Below, piece by piece: positions 22,458 to 37,789 of a stretch of DNA of 64,000 nt. The DNA lies in the NCBI GenBank assembly GCA_905250075.1, contig CAJNOP010000001.1, positions 8,316,922 to 8,380,921 on the forward strand, written 5' to 3'. Both the position numbers and the translations under genes were made by a program. This DNA is from Rotaria sp. Silwood1. Its lineage: Eukaryota; Rotifera; Eurotatoria; Philodinida; Philodinidae. The notes beneath the pieces are model-generated. The model did no database searches, was not told where the DNA came from, and saw nothing but the letters and a program-made list of their open reading frames with translations. Numbering within the stretch: the first letter of the stretch is position 1; the number at the start of each line of letters is the position of its first letter.

Positions 22458-23369
22458 TTAAAGAAGTCGTAGAATTTGTCGCAATGACGATGAAATATTT
22501 ACACCAACTAATTTCCATTTTAATGAAGAAAAATCAAGTTTTTCTAAAATTTCTTTTTGTAATTGTGGTTCCATATTATCTTGTCGACTAATTAAATAAA
22601 AAATAAAATATTATTAAAGATAATAATTAAATTAAATTAAAACATACGTAAAAATATTAAAAAAATATCGTTCAGAAAATGCAGCAATACCTTCAAATTG
22701 TGCAAAAGTTATTTTTGCATTTGATGATAAATCAAGAAGGCCAATTACTTGTGAAATAAAATGAGAATCAATTGTACGCATATATGAATCCAATAAAGCA
22801 TCTGGAAGAGCCTAAATATTTTCAAAAAAAATATTCTTTTAAATTAATAGAAAGAGAAGAAAAAAAACCGATCAACATTCAAGAATTTATAACAAAACAC
22901 AATTCTTCACATAGTTTCATTTTTCAAGTATATTTTTGCTCTTCATGTTATAAAATCTTGTAACAGTTGTTTGTTAGTTTTTTTTACCTTAACACTTAGT
23001 TCTCCTTCACTATCTTTATGTTTGTCAAAAATACGTTTGTACAATGCATGTCGACGATTATTCACTCGACAATATTTTTCCAAATATTCTCTTGGTGTAA
23101 GTGCTATGAAAGTAATTTTATTTCTTATATAATTATTAATATAAAATAAAAAAAAAGAAGTTAAAAATTTACTTTCAAAAAGTTTAACATCAAAAGGTAA
23201 CCAAAATCGACTTGCTTGTTGTGATAGAATAACACTATTCATACCCGTATAAGAACGTGTTTGCTATTTAATTATATAAAAGAATTGAATGAAAAAAGAA
23301 TTAAATTATTATCTTTTAAAAACTTACTTCATCATGATTAAGCATGAATCCATTAGAACTTTCATGCAT
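22458..23369 (-). CDS. EF-hand-like small protein
   Basis: 180 residues from five exons (minus): 23328-23369, 23173-23263, 22988-23103, 22648-22811 and 22458-22587, with all phases consistent. Two EF-hand-like units are visible: RIFDKHKDSEGELSVK (a D-x-H-x-D-S-E-G-E-L loop, about residues 72-87) and GLLDLSSNAKITFAQFEGI (about residues 107-125), which lacks several acidic ligands. The N-terminal half includes TPREYLEKYCRVNNRRHALY. Calcium binding by the first loop is plausible; the second is probably degenerate. I cannot name the orthologue. Confidence 0.72.
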
Positions 23370-26300
23370 CTTTTTTTGTTTATAATTCAATATAATGACT
23401 TTCGTCTTTTTTTTTTTTTTTCTTTCTTCTGTTATGCTCTTTTTCTACTATTTGATTACTTATTCTGTAAACAAAGAGAAAGAGGCACTTGTTGCTACTC
23501 GTTGCTTTCTTAATCTTTAAATTCAACTATTGATATATGAGTTTTGTATTGCCACACGCATCCATCAAAAATATACAGAACGGTAAAGGAGAAAAAAAAA
23601 ATCAGTGGAATACGTTTGCCTATTGAGTTTTAATTGTACCTGCTTTTGTTTTTTGTATGTGTTTTGCATTCGTTGTCGATCTAAAAAAAAAATGTTAATA
23701 TGTAGGGGTTCGTATAACTTCTAATTGAGTAAATATTCGACTATTCTCATATTTCTGATGTCAATTTTCTTGATAAAAAGAAGAAACAGAAACATAAAAG
23801 TAAATTGTAAGATATGAATATTACTGTACACATATAGAATTTCTTTTTTTTTTAGAAAATCATTATCTGATTTTTTTTTCATTTTACAATTTGAAATTAA
23901 TAGATGTTTTAAAAATTAACTAATAAAACTATTAATAGTAGAAGATTTTATCAAATATAAGTTTTCTCTTAATTATAAAATGAAATTATCAACAATGGAA
24001 AAACCAACAAATATTTATTCTGTAAAAAGTAAATATGTGAACAAGTTAATCAACGAACGAACAAATGACAAACAAAAGGAATGATTTTTCTCTTGGAAAA
24101 AAAAACATATTTATAACAATAACAAGGCATCAAAAGATTTTATTATTACTCATTTCAAAATTTATGTTTATTGTACTATTGTATCTAGTCTTATATTATG
24201 TCTTTTCTTTTTCATTGAGCATAGTTTTATAGAAAAAAAAAAGTCCATTATGATCTTTTTGACAAGAGGAATTGCTGAAACATATAATCGATAATGTTTT
24301 AGAAAGATAACTTGAAAAAAACAGAATGTAAACAATAATAGAATACATAGTAATATAAATAGTTTATTTAATATTAAATACAAAATAGAATTTTTTTTCT
24401 CTTTTCTATTGTTTTATCACTGATCATCAGCAATACAATGTAAATAAATATTCAATTGATATATCAATAAATCTGTAAACCATAAACATCGTATCTCATA
24501 ATCAGAACATCTTTAGTAAAAAAAAATGAAATCACAAAACACATAACATATATATCATGACTATTCAATAAATACTAAATATGAAAAACTAAAGTTTTTT
24601 TAACTACTTATATATGAAATAGATTTAATCAAAGATAACTTGACAATAAGGTTTGCGAAGTCTCGATGTATTTTTATCAATTGAAAATCTATTTATTGTC
24701 TACTAATGATGATCGCTAATAAAACAACAGAAAAAGTCGAAAATTTTGTTTTGTATTTCATTTTAAATTAACTATTCATGTTACTAAGTATTCAATTATT
24801 GCTTATAATTAAAAAAAAAGAGATAATAGAAAATTTTTAATACTATTTATCAATCTTGATGTATCCAAAGTATGAAATTATGTGCACATGACCAGCATAT
24901 TGTTTTCTTTTAGAAACAACTAAATTCCATGAGTGTCTGTCAAAGAGGTGAACATCCACGAACACCTCTAAAGTGAGAACTAATACTATCAATAGATTGA
25001 ATTCATTGAATCAATTCTACGAACACTTATGAATATTCATCTCTTTTACCAGTGAGTAGGTTGACTCGATCTAGACATATACTCAAAATATTAGACTTTT
25101 ATCTGTTAGTTGTAGAAGAATAGAAGGAATGAATTTTCTCAATTTTAAGCGTTATGATTGAATTTTGCATCTAGCGCGTATGAACGTGTCAAATCAAGAT
25201 TGATTATCAGTTACTAAATTTAGCAGTACAGCATATCATACACGCTGGCATCAACATCATATACTTTCTTTCTATCAAAAAACAACACGATCTTGAACAA
25301 CAATTTGAGACTTGATGCTCAGAAAAGAAGAGGTCGAAAGAGGAGAAATATAACATAGATATCAGTACAGCAGAGCAAAAATCAAAATGATAATAGAGAT
25401 CGATTGAACACGTTCACATGAACTCTATGCTAAATTCCATTATAAGATTTCAAACGAAGAAAATACATCTTTTCTATTTTTCTAAGGCTAAAATTTGAAA
25501 GGCTTATATTTTGAATATGTGTCTAGGTCAAATTGACCTACTGACTAGTAAAATATATAGTTGTATGTAGGATCATCTCGACAAGCTCAATCCACTGATG
25601 ATGTCAGATCCTGATTTGGAGACGTTCATGTCTTTGACAGACACTCGCTTTTCATCATTGAATTCTTTCAAAAGATAAATATCAATCATTCCATAATAAA
25701 ATAAAGTTCACCAATGAATGACACACATGAAAAAATTGCTATATCAATATATAAAATCGAGATAGAATCATTTCAAATTCTATTTAATGATAAATGTTTT
25801 CGAACAACATATAACGTAGGTTTTTATCGAATAATAATGAATATCAGTCAAAACTACTCTATGACAAATGTTCAAATGAGTACACGTCAAATACGATTTT
25901 TTTAATAAATGAAGTACACTAATTTTGAAAAATTGTAACAAATGAATATCAATTGGATTAGAGTCTGTATGTTTTTCTGTAATAAAGATTGTACTTGACA
26001 TTATCCCTTTTTTTTGTCATAGAATTTATTTGAGATGTTCATTTATTATTAGAAATAAGATTATAAATAAGATATTTTATTAATTAAATTCTATTTCAAT
26101 AATTAAAACAAAGATATTTCAATGAAATAAATATTAATTCTTTATATTAACCATCTATATTATATCAGAAATGTATTCTTATTTTTGTTTTGTTCTAATC
26201 ATCGATCAAGATGCGGATGAAAAGAGTATCGAAAGTTATAGTTACATTAGTTATGGAAAAAGATGGTTCTAATCCTGTTGAGGTCTGAACGAACACTTTC

Positions 26301-27054
26301 ATTGAAAGTAATATCTTTTATATTCGTATGAAATTTGCGTCAAATGTCATATTCTCACGACTCTATGTTCTAATAGTTCATGAGAAAATAATTGAAATAA
26401 CGATCACTTCAATCCTTGCTGTCTTAATTTCAATAGTAAAATTAATCCTTTTCTTTTTTCGTGAATAGAGTTGTCGAACACATAAACATGCAAAATAAAC
26501 AAAGTATTACTGCATTAACGAAAAGTAATGAATCTCCAGATCTCATGCGAGATAGTTTGTACGCATTGACACTGCTAGACAATAATATCGCATTTTTCTC
26601 TAGTGCATATACATCATTTTGTAAGCAACTAGAATTAAAATTTTTTCTATGACTGACTATAACTAACAACGATTGATCCCATTCACATTATAAAGCCACA
26701 AATTTTTGCAGACATTATTTTGTTTCATTTAATCAATTGATTTATATTATTTTTTCAAAGTATGTATATTTTATTTTGTATAAATTTTCTATATGAAATT
26801 CATTTTCGACTTATACAAACACATTTAGTTCTTTGGTATTGTAAAAACAATAAACGATAAACAAAAATACAAAAAAGAAAACCAACAACACCTTGAGAAA
26901 AAAAAAAGAATGAAGATGAATACAATTAGAATAGAGGAAAACTGGACCAGCCAAGAATATTATATCACAGATACTATTTAAAAAAAGAAAAAGAACAAAC
27001 GAATGACTCTTCTTTGAAATACAAATTAGTTTTATTATTAATTTTTATTGATAA
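23370..27054. other. Intergenic, 3.7 kb
   Basis: Lies between the EF-hand-like gene start and the SEMA5 3' end. It contains the palindrome at 24928-25652 and AT-rich filler. Short open frames near 25714-25905 and 26461-26652 lack splice support, known domains or the strong A/T third-position bias of the real genes, so I do not call them. Confidence 0.5.
24928..25652. repeat. Imperfect palindrome, 725 bp, intergenic
   Basis: The ends are GAGTGTCTGTCAAAGAGGTG on the left and its inverted partner GTCTTTGACAGACACTC on the right. Inner blocks also pair: GTAGGTTGACTCGATCTAGACATAT with ATGTGTCTAGGTCAAATTGACCTAC, and GCGTATGAACGTGTCAA with TTGAACACGTTCACATG near 25405. The centre is near 25290. Confidence 0.82.
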
Positions 27055-30000
27055 CTAAAGATCATCAGCATCAAGATTTGTTTTCATTGATGACATTAAT
27101 GATGTTCGTTTTAATGTTGCTGCTGGTGGTAATGGTGGCATTTCTCTTGGATTAATATACATATTTAATTTTCTTGATGGAATATCTTTAAGAAATGCAC
27201 TAACACCACCACCACCACCACCACCACCATTTGTTGATGATGATGATGAATCAAAACTTCGAAATTTATTTGTATGATTATTTGTATTTGATAATGTTGT
27301 AAATGTATCAGAATCTTGTGCTGTATGTGGACTTGATGATGAATTTGATGTTGATGCTTGAAAATAATCTCGATCATCTGTATGAAGAAATGTATTTGAT
27401 GTTTGTCTATGTCTATAATGAGAATGAGAATGATGACGACGACGACGATAACGACATATAATTATAATACATATCATTAAAAGACAACCAAATAAAAATG
27501 ATATTAAACAAACAACTATTATATGTATTAATGTAAAACGATTTTCATTAAATGAATCAATTAATGGAAATGTTTTTAATAATAATGGACATGTTGAACA
27601 TAAACGTTCTTCACGTAATTCACCTTGACAAGAATTTGTAAGACATTGACGTGTACGATATTTTATTGAACGTAATCTAGATGATTGACATAATGAACAT
27701 TCTGACCAATCTGTCCAACATGACCAATTACTTGATTTAAATGATATACAAGATAAACATTCACGTTTTTCAATATCATTTCCTAAACAATGTTTTCCTA
27801 AACATGTACGACGACGAGTTTCAATTGAACCAGATATATCACAACCTGGATAACAATCTTTTATAAGAATAAAACAAACAAACAAACATTCATTATTTAT
27901 GATTTATTTTTAATTAATAATTATTATATTTACCACTCCAATCTGACCATGATGACCAATTATCAATATTTAAATTATCTAAAGAATCTAAAAATCGAAT
28001 TGTTATTAAAAAGAAAAAAATAAAATTATATCAAAAATGTACCTGTTTCTTGACAATTAATTCCTTCTTGATTATTACATACTCGATACATAATTGTATC
28101 TGATTTTAATTCTGGTAATTGTTGACCAGATGATGAATCAATTTTACATTGAAAACGTGTACGTTTTTCATTAATAAGACCATCATTTCTTGGATTTAAT
28201 ATAGGTGTCCAATCACTCCATAATGTTACTTCTTGAACTAAAACAAAAACATTAGTTTTTTTTTTCTTCTTCTTTTATTTTTATACTAATATAATACACA
28301 TACGAAATGTGTTCCATAGATTTATTTTGGAAAACTTAAAGAGTTCTATCGTACATGTTGAACGTTTGAAAATTTATGTGTACATTCTACCCTAAGAATT
28401 TAGTTCAGCCGTATAAAGTCACCTTGATTACGTTAATACTACCATATTTATGAAGAACGATGCCTATTTTTCCTTCAAACATTTAGTCTAAAATAGATTG
28501 ATTGCTATCAAGTACATGATTAATTCTTGATATTTTAGCATGCATATAGAATCCTGTAGATGCTCTTCTTTTCTTTTTGTACTGCGATGATCAGATAATT
28601 TAATAGAAAATGACTGTTTCGACATGTCTCTAAGTTCACTATATTCGCATAACATTTTTCTTTTAGTTCAAAGTTTTTCTATGAATCCATAATTAAAGAC
28701 GAAGCTCAATCTAATGTAATTTTCGTTTCATAAAAAAATAATCAACTCCGACCAACATCCTTAGTAGAATATGCACACAAAAATTTTCCAACCTATAATA
28801 TGAATGCTACTCGAGATATTAAAAGTAAGGAAAGATTTGTTCACAAAAATGTATTATTTTTCAAATAAGAAATTTTCTTCTGATAATAAACATACTTGGA
28901 CAAGGTAATTCATTACATAAACGTGTTTCTTCTAAACATTCGGAACATTTATCTTCATTAATCAAACATGTTCTTCTTCGTTTTTGTATTCCACCACCAC
29001 ATATATTTGAACATGTATCCCAATCTATACAAATTAAAAGTAATTTAACTAAGAATTCAACAAAATGTTTTTTTTACCCGTCCAAGAACTTAAACGTAAT
29101 GATTGATCGGAACAGATTATTTCTGGACATAATTCTTCTTCACGTTCAGTTCCAATACATAAACGACCATTATTTTTTGGTTCAGGATTTGTACATGTTC
29201 GTATTCTTGATCGAAATGATTTTCCACATGTTTTTGGACATATACTCCATTCACTCCATGTTGACCAACCACCATGAACTAGACAAAAAAAACAAAATAA
29301 TAATGTTAGTTAAAAACTAACATTATCATTCTATTATTTATTTAACCTTCACAACGATTTATTTCAACATTTAATCCTTGACATAATCGACCACCGAATT
29401 GTGGTATTGGTTGTGTACATGTTCTTGTACGACATTGACATTTTTCACCTGTTACTTGTTCACATATAAACCATGATGACCACGAACTCCAACCACCATC
29501 AACTGAATAAATAATATACAAATAAATAGAAAAGAAAAAAAAAAAAAAGAATCTCTAATATTAATAAACACATACTTGTTGTATTAAGAATAGGACATGT
29601 AAATAATGGACGTGAAGAAGAAAATGTCGATGGTGATTTTGTATATAGAATACATCGTTGTTGATTATTATCCCATGTACAATATGGATCCATAGCAGAT
29701 AAACATAAATTACTTGTATTAAAACGATCACAACGTGCAACAGATAATTTTATTACTGATATCGTTGTTGTCATTATGATCTCTTTCTATAAGAAAAACA
29801 AAAGAAAGACTTTCTTTTTTTTATTTTTTGATAAAAAGAAAAATCTTTACTGTTTCTAAGATAAATTCAGCTTTATTAATTTTCCATTGATTTTCTGGAA
29901 TATTTATTGGTTTTAATTGTATATGTTCAATTAAACATAATTGTTTATTAATTAATGAATATTTTCTTAATACTAAACTATCAAAAGTAATAACAAATAA

Positions 30001-33000
30001 AATTGTTATATCATTAAAATTATTAATTAATAAATGTCCAATACGAATATTATCTAATATAAATGGATCATATGATGAATAAAGTACACCTGATCGAAGA
30101 ATTGGTCCTGATGATATTAAATTTTCATTTGATTGATTTGGTTCACACTAAAGATAATCAAAGCAAAAACAAAAAAAAAGTTTTTTTTTTTTTTAAAATA
30201 TAATTCAATTTACTTTTTCTGATTCTTGTTTTAATGTTGATGGTAACCAATATGATTCATTTGATTTTTGTGTTAAATATGGTGATGTAAATACACGTTG
30301 TAATTCATCAACTTTATATATACATATAGCTGATCCAGATAAACCACTTCTAAACAAAAACTAGCTGTTACCGCAATCCTAGTAGGATTAAAATGTCAAA
30401 ACATGAGATAACTGCTCGTGCTAATCATGACAGAAATTCATTCTAGTTTGAAGCAGATTTCTTCATTCATCATTTTATTTAATCTTTCAAAGATTATAAT
30501 GAGATGCTATTGATATATAGTCTGTCATCAAGAAACGAACAGTTGTTCACATAGACATATGGTGCCGACACTTTTTCCCTATGTAAATTTTTACAAGAAT
30601 TTTGAACAAAATAGAGAAATATAATGTGAAAGACTGATCATCATATATTATTTGATTTAATTCTTTTAATGTTTGGTCAAATTGATGATTCTTCTACAAT
30701 GAAAATTTTGTATTCAACGAAACAAATATACATAATTATATCAGCTAGTGTAATTTCCTAAGTAGTAATTATGTTAGTTAATATATCAAACAATTTTTTT
30801 TTAAAACGTAACTTTATTTATTTACAAACGGCTAGATGGGCGTGTATGAGCGAGTCTATCTACATTCTACTTTATTGTTCTCTATTTAATCTTGCATAAT
30901 ATTATCAATCATACTTTTGTAATTATATATTCTTCTTAATTTATACTTTGTAAGCAACTGTCCTAGACTGCTGTGATCGTATATAAACAATGTTTGTTAG
31001 GAGAGAAGAGACTAATTCTATACTTTAAGATTTTCTTTCAAAAAAACAAAAATTTATTTATTTATTATTTAATTTACTTTGGTAAATTAAAAGCTCCATA
31101 AATTAAATTTGTTGTATGATCAAAAAAAATCGATTGTAATTCATTATAATCAAATGAACTAATATCATTAGAAAGTTTTTTTGAACATAATAAACGTAAT
31201 TTTGAAAATGAACGAAATGTATCACTAAATTTCATTGTACCATCATCATATTTACATATACGAGCAACACGAGAATAAACAGTCTAATTAAAAACAAAAA
31301 AAAAAAAAAAAACAAAGTTTCATTTTTTCTCTTACTGTTCCACATGATAAATGTTCAAGAGCAACTTCACGAAAAAATGTATATACATATGAACCAATAT
31401 TTAATATTCGAATAAAATATGGATCTAAAAAGAAGAAACGAAATCTATATATTTAGAATGAAACAAACAAACAAAAAACATACTTCTTAACCAATTTGAA
31501 TCATGTTGTTGTGTTCGTAATTGTTTTCCTTGACTAAAACTTCTTTGTATTAATGGATCATTTATACCAAATACTGGTTCATTACTTGTTGCTGAATATA
31601 ATTCACCTAAAAAAAAAATCCATCGAAATTATTTCTATGTTTTCGTTTAATTTTTGTATAAAAATAAACACAAACCAGTATCAATTAAATTATATGTTGA
31701 TGGAAAATAACTATTATAAGGAGATTTTCCATCACCAGAAATAAAATTTTCATTTGAAATTATTGTTGATAAAGAATCTGGACGACGCCACATACAAATT
31801 GGACGATAAGCATTAGTACCACATGTTAATAATAATTGATCATGTGATCGTAAAGCTAATACACGAATATAATTTTCACATTGATTCTATATAAAAATCA
31901 AATAAAATTTACAAAAAAAACAAAAAGGTAATATATTACAAATGATTGAATTTGACTACGACAAATATTTATTTCATTTGTTGATGATTCCCATTTAAAT
32001 TTTTCCAATAAATGAAAATTATTAATAGATAAACGAATTATTGCATTTCTAAAATTTAACACGAGACAAACAAACAAACAAAATTATTTATTAATATTAT
32101 TTGAATTTTTGATCAGACATTGATTAGATCAGTTTATTTTGGCGTGGCTTCGAAAAATAAAACGCAATTTGATGCCTATCCCTGTCTCAATATGTTCCTG
32201 TGTCAACAAAAGTATTGTATGTTTTGGATATAATTAGCTCCTCGGTCATCATTTTACTAAGGCTTTATTTCTCTAAGGTATGCTTGACATCCATCAGACT
32301 CTCCTTTTTCTCACTTGTCAATTTCTTTAAAGTGCTCTTCGGGTGGTAGTAGTCATATCTATTATCATGAGGTGGAGAAAGAATAATGTGTCAATAAGTA
32401 AACATGTCTGAATTTACAAGTAATTATCAAGAAACGAAAACAATATATATATTCTTTACTTTGCTCCAATTATAATTTGATCTCTTTGTCGATCAATTGT
32501 AATTGCATCAAAACTATCATCATTTTCTTGATATATTTGAATATTTCGTAACATTTCTAAAAAAAAGAAAAGAAACAATAAGATCAAATGAACGTTTTAA
32601 TCTGTTCTTTCATTTTAAATCTATTTTTCACATAGATATATGATAGACTCAAATTTCCTTGATAAGTATATGTAATTCTAATTTGATCAAAAACGTTCCA
32701 GTCTACTCGTTTTTTTTTTCCGCTCGAATATAGCCGTTCATTTTTCTAATCAAATAATGACGCCGACACTATAAGAGTCTCTTGACTAATTTGCAAGACA
32801 AACATTATATGAACCAATAGCAAAAATTATTTCTTTTATTTAACAGGTGACGAATGTAAACTTTTAAGGATAGAATCTATTCATTCACAGTTGTCACATA
32901 CATTCAATAAAGACAATAGAAGAATATATTTCTTCGTTGCTTGTTTTATTTTAAACAAACAACGAATGAATTTTTATTTTGTGTTTTTTTTTTGTTAATG

Positions 33001-33356
33001 AATAACTATATATATATGAATGATGTGATAATATTGATGTCTATTGATAAGAATTTTAATATTGTTCAACTGTCTATTTTTTTTTGTTTTTCATCATTAT
33101 CTTTACTCCTGTTTTAATACAACTGATCTCACATACATATATATATATATGTATGTGTATTGAATTGTTGATTTAGTCTGTCTAGTAAAAAGGATAGACA
33201 AAAAAAGAAAAAGAAAGGTGTTGATTCTCACACATACATACCATTGTACGAGACAAATCGAAAATCGGATGGATCATTGGCCATAATCGAACAAATATCG
33301 ATTTGAAAAAGATAAAGTATAATCATTAATAATACGTTGGAGAACTTTGTTTCCAT
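27055..33356 (-). CDS. SEMA5: Semaphorin-5 (transmembrane, Sema-PSI-TSP1)
   Basis: Membrane guidance ligand/receptor; vertebrate SEMA5A/B bind plexins and proteoglycans. It is 1043 residues in 16 exons (minus): 33242-33356, 32460-32556, 31940-32048, 31676-31886, 31484-31606, 31336-31424, 31078-31283, 30214-30349, 29851-30147, 29576-29786, 29347-29502, 29078-29278, 28896-29024, 28043-28237, 27934-27987 and 27055-27857. Order: signal peptide (1-25); Sema domain to about 460, with CENYIRVLA, LLTCGTNAYRPIC, TVYSRVARICKYD; PSI at about 475-505 (CLSAMDPYCTWDNNQQRC); about six thrombospondin type-1 repeats (GGWSSWSSW, GGWSTWSEWSICPKTCG and others); membrane helix at about 886-913; basic then Ser/Gly-rich cytoplasmic tail. 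Human SEMA5 has seven TSP1 repeats. Size is close to the human protein. Intron 28238-28895 holds a palindrome. Confidence 0.94.
28300..28870. repeat. Imperfect palindrome in SEMA5 intron
   Basis: The left segment GTTTGAAAATTTATGTGTAC (about 28363-28382) and following ATTCTACCCTAAGAA pair with the complement of TCCTTAGTAGAATATGCACACAAAAATTTTCC (about 28760-28791). Outer flanks also pair weakly. Arms are more diverged than in the other palindromes. The centre is near 28580. Confidence 0.65.
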
Positions 33357-36300
33357 AGTTAATATTAAGAAGTTCTCCTTGTAGATTTTTTTTGTTCTTC
33401 TTCTTCTGTCTTTTAATTCAATCTGAAATAAGACATAGATTCAGTGTATGAATGAATGTCTGAACAATTACGAAATGTCCGCCATTGGGATGAAGAGAAG
33501 AGAAACAAAAATGAAAGAAGAAAGAAAAATTTCTTTTCTCTTGCTTTGCGTTCTGTTGTCCAAGGAGAAATAAAAAAAATTGAGAGAATGAAGATTTGAA
33601 TCAGCATCTATCTTTCTTTATCAATGCGGAAATAGAAGCGAAGGCGTGAGTCCAATAATTCTAACGATTTAGGACGATAACAAGGACATTCTCTTGAACG
33701 GTGAAATCTTTTCTTTTTTTATTCTTGTTTCGATTCAAATGTAATCATCTAGCTAATCTTTAGGGGTGGGAAGAAGAAGAAGAAGAAGAAAAAAAGAGGG
33801 AAGAGAACTTAGTTTTTTTAATGTTACGTCATGCGATAATACAGTATTTTATAAGAATGAAGCAAAGAAAAAGAAGAAAAAGAAATAACATAAAACGGAA
33901 GTGCCCATGGTGACCAACTGCTTGTACAGCATGTCCGAATGATCGAGGACAACAATAATCGAGCTCATTAATTTAACTGACCATCATGACTAACATCAAG
34001 CGGACTTTATAATTGATTCCATCTGTTCACTATTGTGAACATCAACTATACAAATTCTATCATCATCATCACCAACAAAAATTTTTTCAATCAACCCTAC
34101 TAACAACATATATTTACATGCTAGATTCTATAGTCATGATTGTCGATGAGTATATGCCTTGAAGGAAAAATGTCTTTCATATGGATGTATTTAGATTGTT
34201 GACGAAAGACGTTCTTGGCTAATTACCGAATTTCTATGATGAACTCGTCAATTGACAATAAACAGATCACAGACGTTGATAGATGAACCCTGACATGTCG
34301 TCATCGAACATTACTCTTCTTCTATATATATATATATATATTTACAATTACGCCATACAGACGACAATTGTCAATGACTATTATTGATTGAAGGAGGTGG
34401 AGAGAGAGAGACAGAGAAAAAACAAGACAAAGAGATATTTATTACATAACATCGATCTCGATGATGATGATGATGACGACGATCATCATTTTCTTATTTG
34501 TCAACAGAGAAATTGATGGGCGTATCATCACTTAGTCACACCTCTTGTTTATATCTTTAAAATGTCGTCAAGTTGAATATGTCCGATAAGATGTGAATGA
34601 GAAGAAATTTATTTTATTTAGATCGTATGAGAGTTCTTAGTGACATTTTTTTCTCATCTTCTTTGCAGTCATCTTGTTCTTATACTCACAGAGCATCTTA
34701 TTATGTCAATGAATAGAAGTATATATTACGCAAGTCAATATGCATCGAGATTTGTATGACTGACAAGAGAAGACAAAGAAATGACAATGCAAACGTGCAA
34801 CCCAGTAATATCATAATATGCAAAGAAAAAAAAAAGAAAGAAAGAAAGAAAGAATCGAATGAACAAAAGCTTCAATGAGCATTGGTACTCAAGGACGCGT
34901 ACATATATGAAATCCATTGGAGAATCAATGAGAAGAAGAGCAGGTGTCTTACTAATGATCTCACTTCACTTTACTTACTTGATCAAGCTTTTATCATTAT
35001 AAAATGGACGGAAACTCTTCACATGAAGGATATCGAATGCTCAATTTAAGTTGATCATAAGCGCATGGCAAAGAATACATGTATATGTATATATAGACGA
35101 GTTAAATCTTTCATAGTCAACATACATTGAAAGCAGACAGATGCGAAGTCAAAAAAAAAAAGATCAAAGTAAAAAAAAAAATAAGGAAATTGAAATTGAG
35201 ATCTCTGGCACGCGAACTGTTGTCTTTTGATTTATAATTTAGCATCAACACTAATAATAACAACAACAAATCATTCATCAATTTTTCTTTCATTCTTCTT
35301 TTTACTTACTTACTTATGCTCTGTTTTTTCTCTAACTCGTTCTTCATTGATTGAAGTGTGTATATAGAGATGGATAAAGTGAGATAAAAAAAGTAAAATG
35401 ACCATTTGACATTTTCTCATTTCTCGTTTTTGCTTATTTTCGTTTATACAGAAAGAAAAAGAAGAAAGGAAGGCTAATATTAATCAATCTATGTTGGTCA
35501 ATAGAGAGATTAGATTTTGTCCAATGATATATACACGCACAAGCTAAATTGACATTTCCAGTATCGTGAAGGACACGCGCCGTCGTCCTCGTCTCGTCGA
35601 TTGCTCGTTTGCATTAATATGTCATGACTAGTAGTTATTCTCAATTGATTTTGTTTTCAATTAGATACTAAATAAGAAGATTAACATTTTCATGCTAATT
35701 GCAACTTTTAAATTAGAGAAGTAATGCATGCAACCGGAAACAATATGGAGATTTTATTTTATTTATAATCATGTTTTCAAGAGTGTGAACAACAAGTAAA
35801 ACAAAAAAAAAAACAACATAGATACAATAAATCATACATTAACTAAATATTAAATAAAACTTATTCGTTTACCTTCAAATGATTATGATTTTGTCATCTG
35901 TCGTTCGTTCTCTACATAAAACTATAATCATTAAATTACTAGATAGTTGCTCGTTGAACATCTGTTCTTTTCCATAATGCTTGTACGGAAGTCAACTGAC
36001 TGTGACATTGACAATGAACTCTCTCTCTTTTTCTAGGGCTTTTTTTCTTTTTTCTTTTTCTTATTAATGAACCTTGTATTTTTCTTCGTCTTACCCGTCA
36101 CTATGATATATGATGTATCTTGGTTCATTTAAAAAAGCGACATATATCGTTTTATGACGATATTTAGATGGAAGAATATTGAATAGTGTGCTTATCGGAT
36201 ATCATACTATCAAAGTCAAGCAGTCCGTGTAAACGAAATGTGAACATATATATATATATGAGCCATATGTCGAGAATGGAATTAAAAAAAAAAAAATAAG

Positions 36301-37789
36301 AATTCCACATTTGTTCGTCTGCTGTCATTTTTTTATGGTATCATGAACTTAACATAAAAAAAGAAAGAAGAAAATGGAATTTCGATAGTTTCCAATTTTT
36401 TTGTTGAAAAAAAAAAAAAAGTAAAAGAAAGAACACATGTCGCCATAAGACAAATGTGAAAGTGACATATCGTCAACGAACAATGATGATGATGAATGGA
36501 ACAAAAACCAATGGTCATTATTTACTTTTTTTCTTATCTATATTAACAATGGTAATTTGATAGGATAGTTTTTATCAGGTGACGCATACACAAAAAAACA
36601 ACCAAAGTTAAATTATGTTTCAAAAAGAAAAAAAAATAATTACAATGTAATGATAAATTATAAATGAATTTATTATAATGATAAAACAAGTAGAAATTTA
36701 TTGTGACATGCGATGCCAGTCAATCGACTGAATTCATCATTTTACTTGAGGCTATTTTAAATCGATGAATATTTTTTCAAGCATAAACATATTATACAGT
36801 TAGAAAGGATAAATTTTGTCTAAATTGTATCATATTCATTTTGAATTTTAAATAAATTTTGCTACTGAAAGATTATTTTAAAAAAAACGAACAATACCGA
36901 CTGATATTATATATCTTATCAATATCACGTTCGAAAATATTGTGATGAGAATAAATACAACATTTGTTAATCGATCACATAGTTTTATGAATGTATATTC
37001 AGTTCGAACAAAAAAAAAAAAAACTTGATGTCATTTAAAAAAAGTAAAGGAAAGATAAATTTTCACCTTTGTTCTTTTTTTTTTACTTGTTAAAATTATT
37101 TTTAGACCATTAAAGAATATTGTAACACTTATATTTAAGTAATCGTTGTAAAACTTATTCGTAATGAATGTAGAATATATTTTATTGATAGAGATTATAT
37201 TTGATAAAGTTTACACTCTTCAATAAAATATTACCAATGAGTCATATAATTTTGTCATTATCAACAAAACTATATCACATACTTCTATCAAAATCTTGAA
37301 TATCATTCTAATTTGTTGATTATGATTTCATTTTTAATAAGTAAATTTCTATCTTGTCTAAAATTTTCATTAATTTAATGACTTTTTTGTTTTTTTCTTT
37401 CTTAGCAATTATATATAGAATTTCAAGGAATATCACAAACATGAAAGATCAATTTATGAAATTTCTTTTAATAATCAAACAATTTGCTATTCTTAAAATA
37501 AAAAAAGAAAAAAAGAGTACAAGAGTTTACATATATATATGTTTAAATATAATTTTATTTATAGAGCTTTCTTTTTTTTTTTTTTTTTTTCGTGCGTGAT
37601 ACACTCAACGAAACAATACTAAGTGAGAACAAAAAAAAAAATTTAGAATTCAAATAAAAGAAAATGAGTCTATGAATATTGCGAGTGAAAGAGGTAAAAA
37701 GAAAGACAAAAAAAAAAAAAAAAAAAGAAAATATGCAGACAACATCAAATCTATCTATCACATTTCTGTTCAAATCATTAGTTAAATAA
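33357..37789. other. Intergenic, 4.4 kb, SEMA5 upstream region
   Basis: The largest gene-free stretch. It holds simple repeats: GAA repeats near 33774-33800, TA dinucleotides near 34324-34341, GAAA repeats near 34834-34852, and another TA run near 36248. A small GC-rich patch lies at about 35565-35605 (ACACGCGCCGTCGTCCTCGT). It is the presumed SEMA5 promoter and 5' UTR. No coding exon or RNA gene was recognised. Confidence 0.5.

Noticed and set aside
25714-25905. 63-codon plus-strand frame
   Set aside because: No homology I recognise, isolated, and codon use unlike neighbours.
26442-26669. Open frames on both strands at one place
   Set aside because: Neither has splice sites, domains or the A/T third-position bias of real genes; probably chance.
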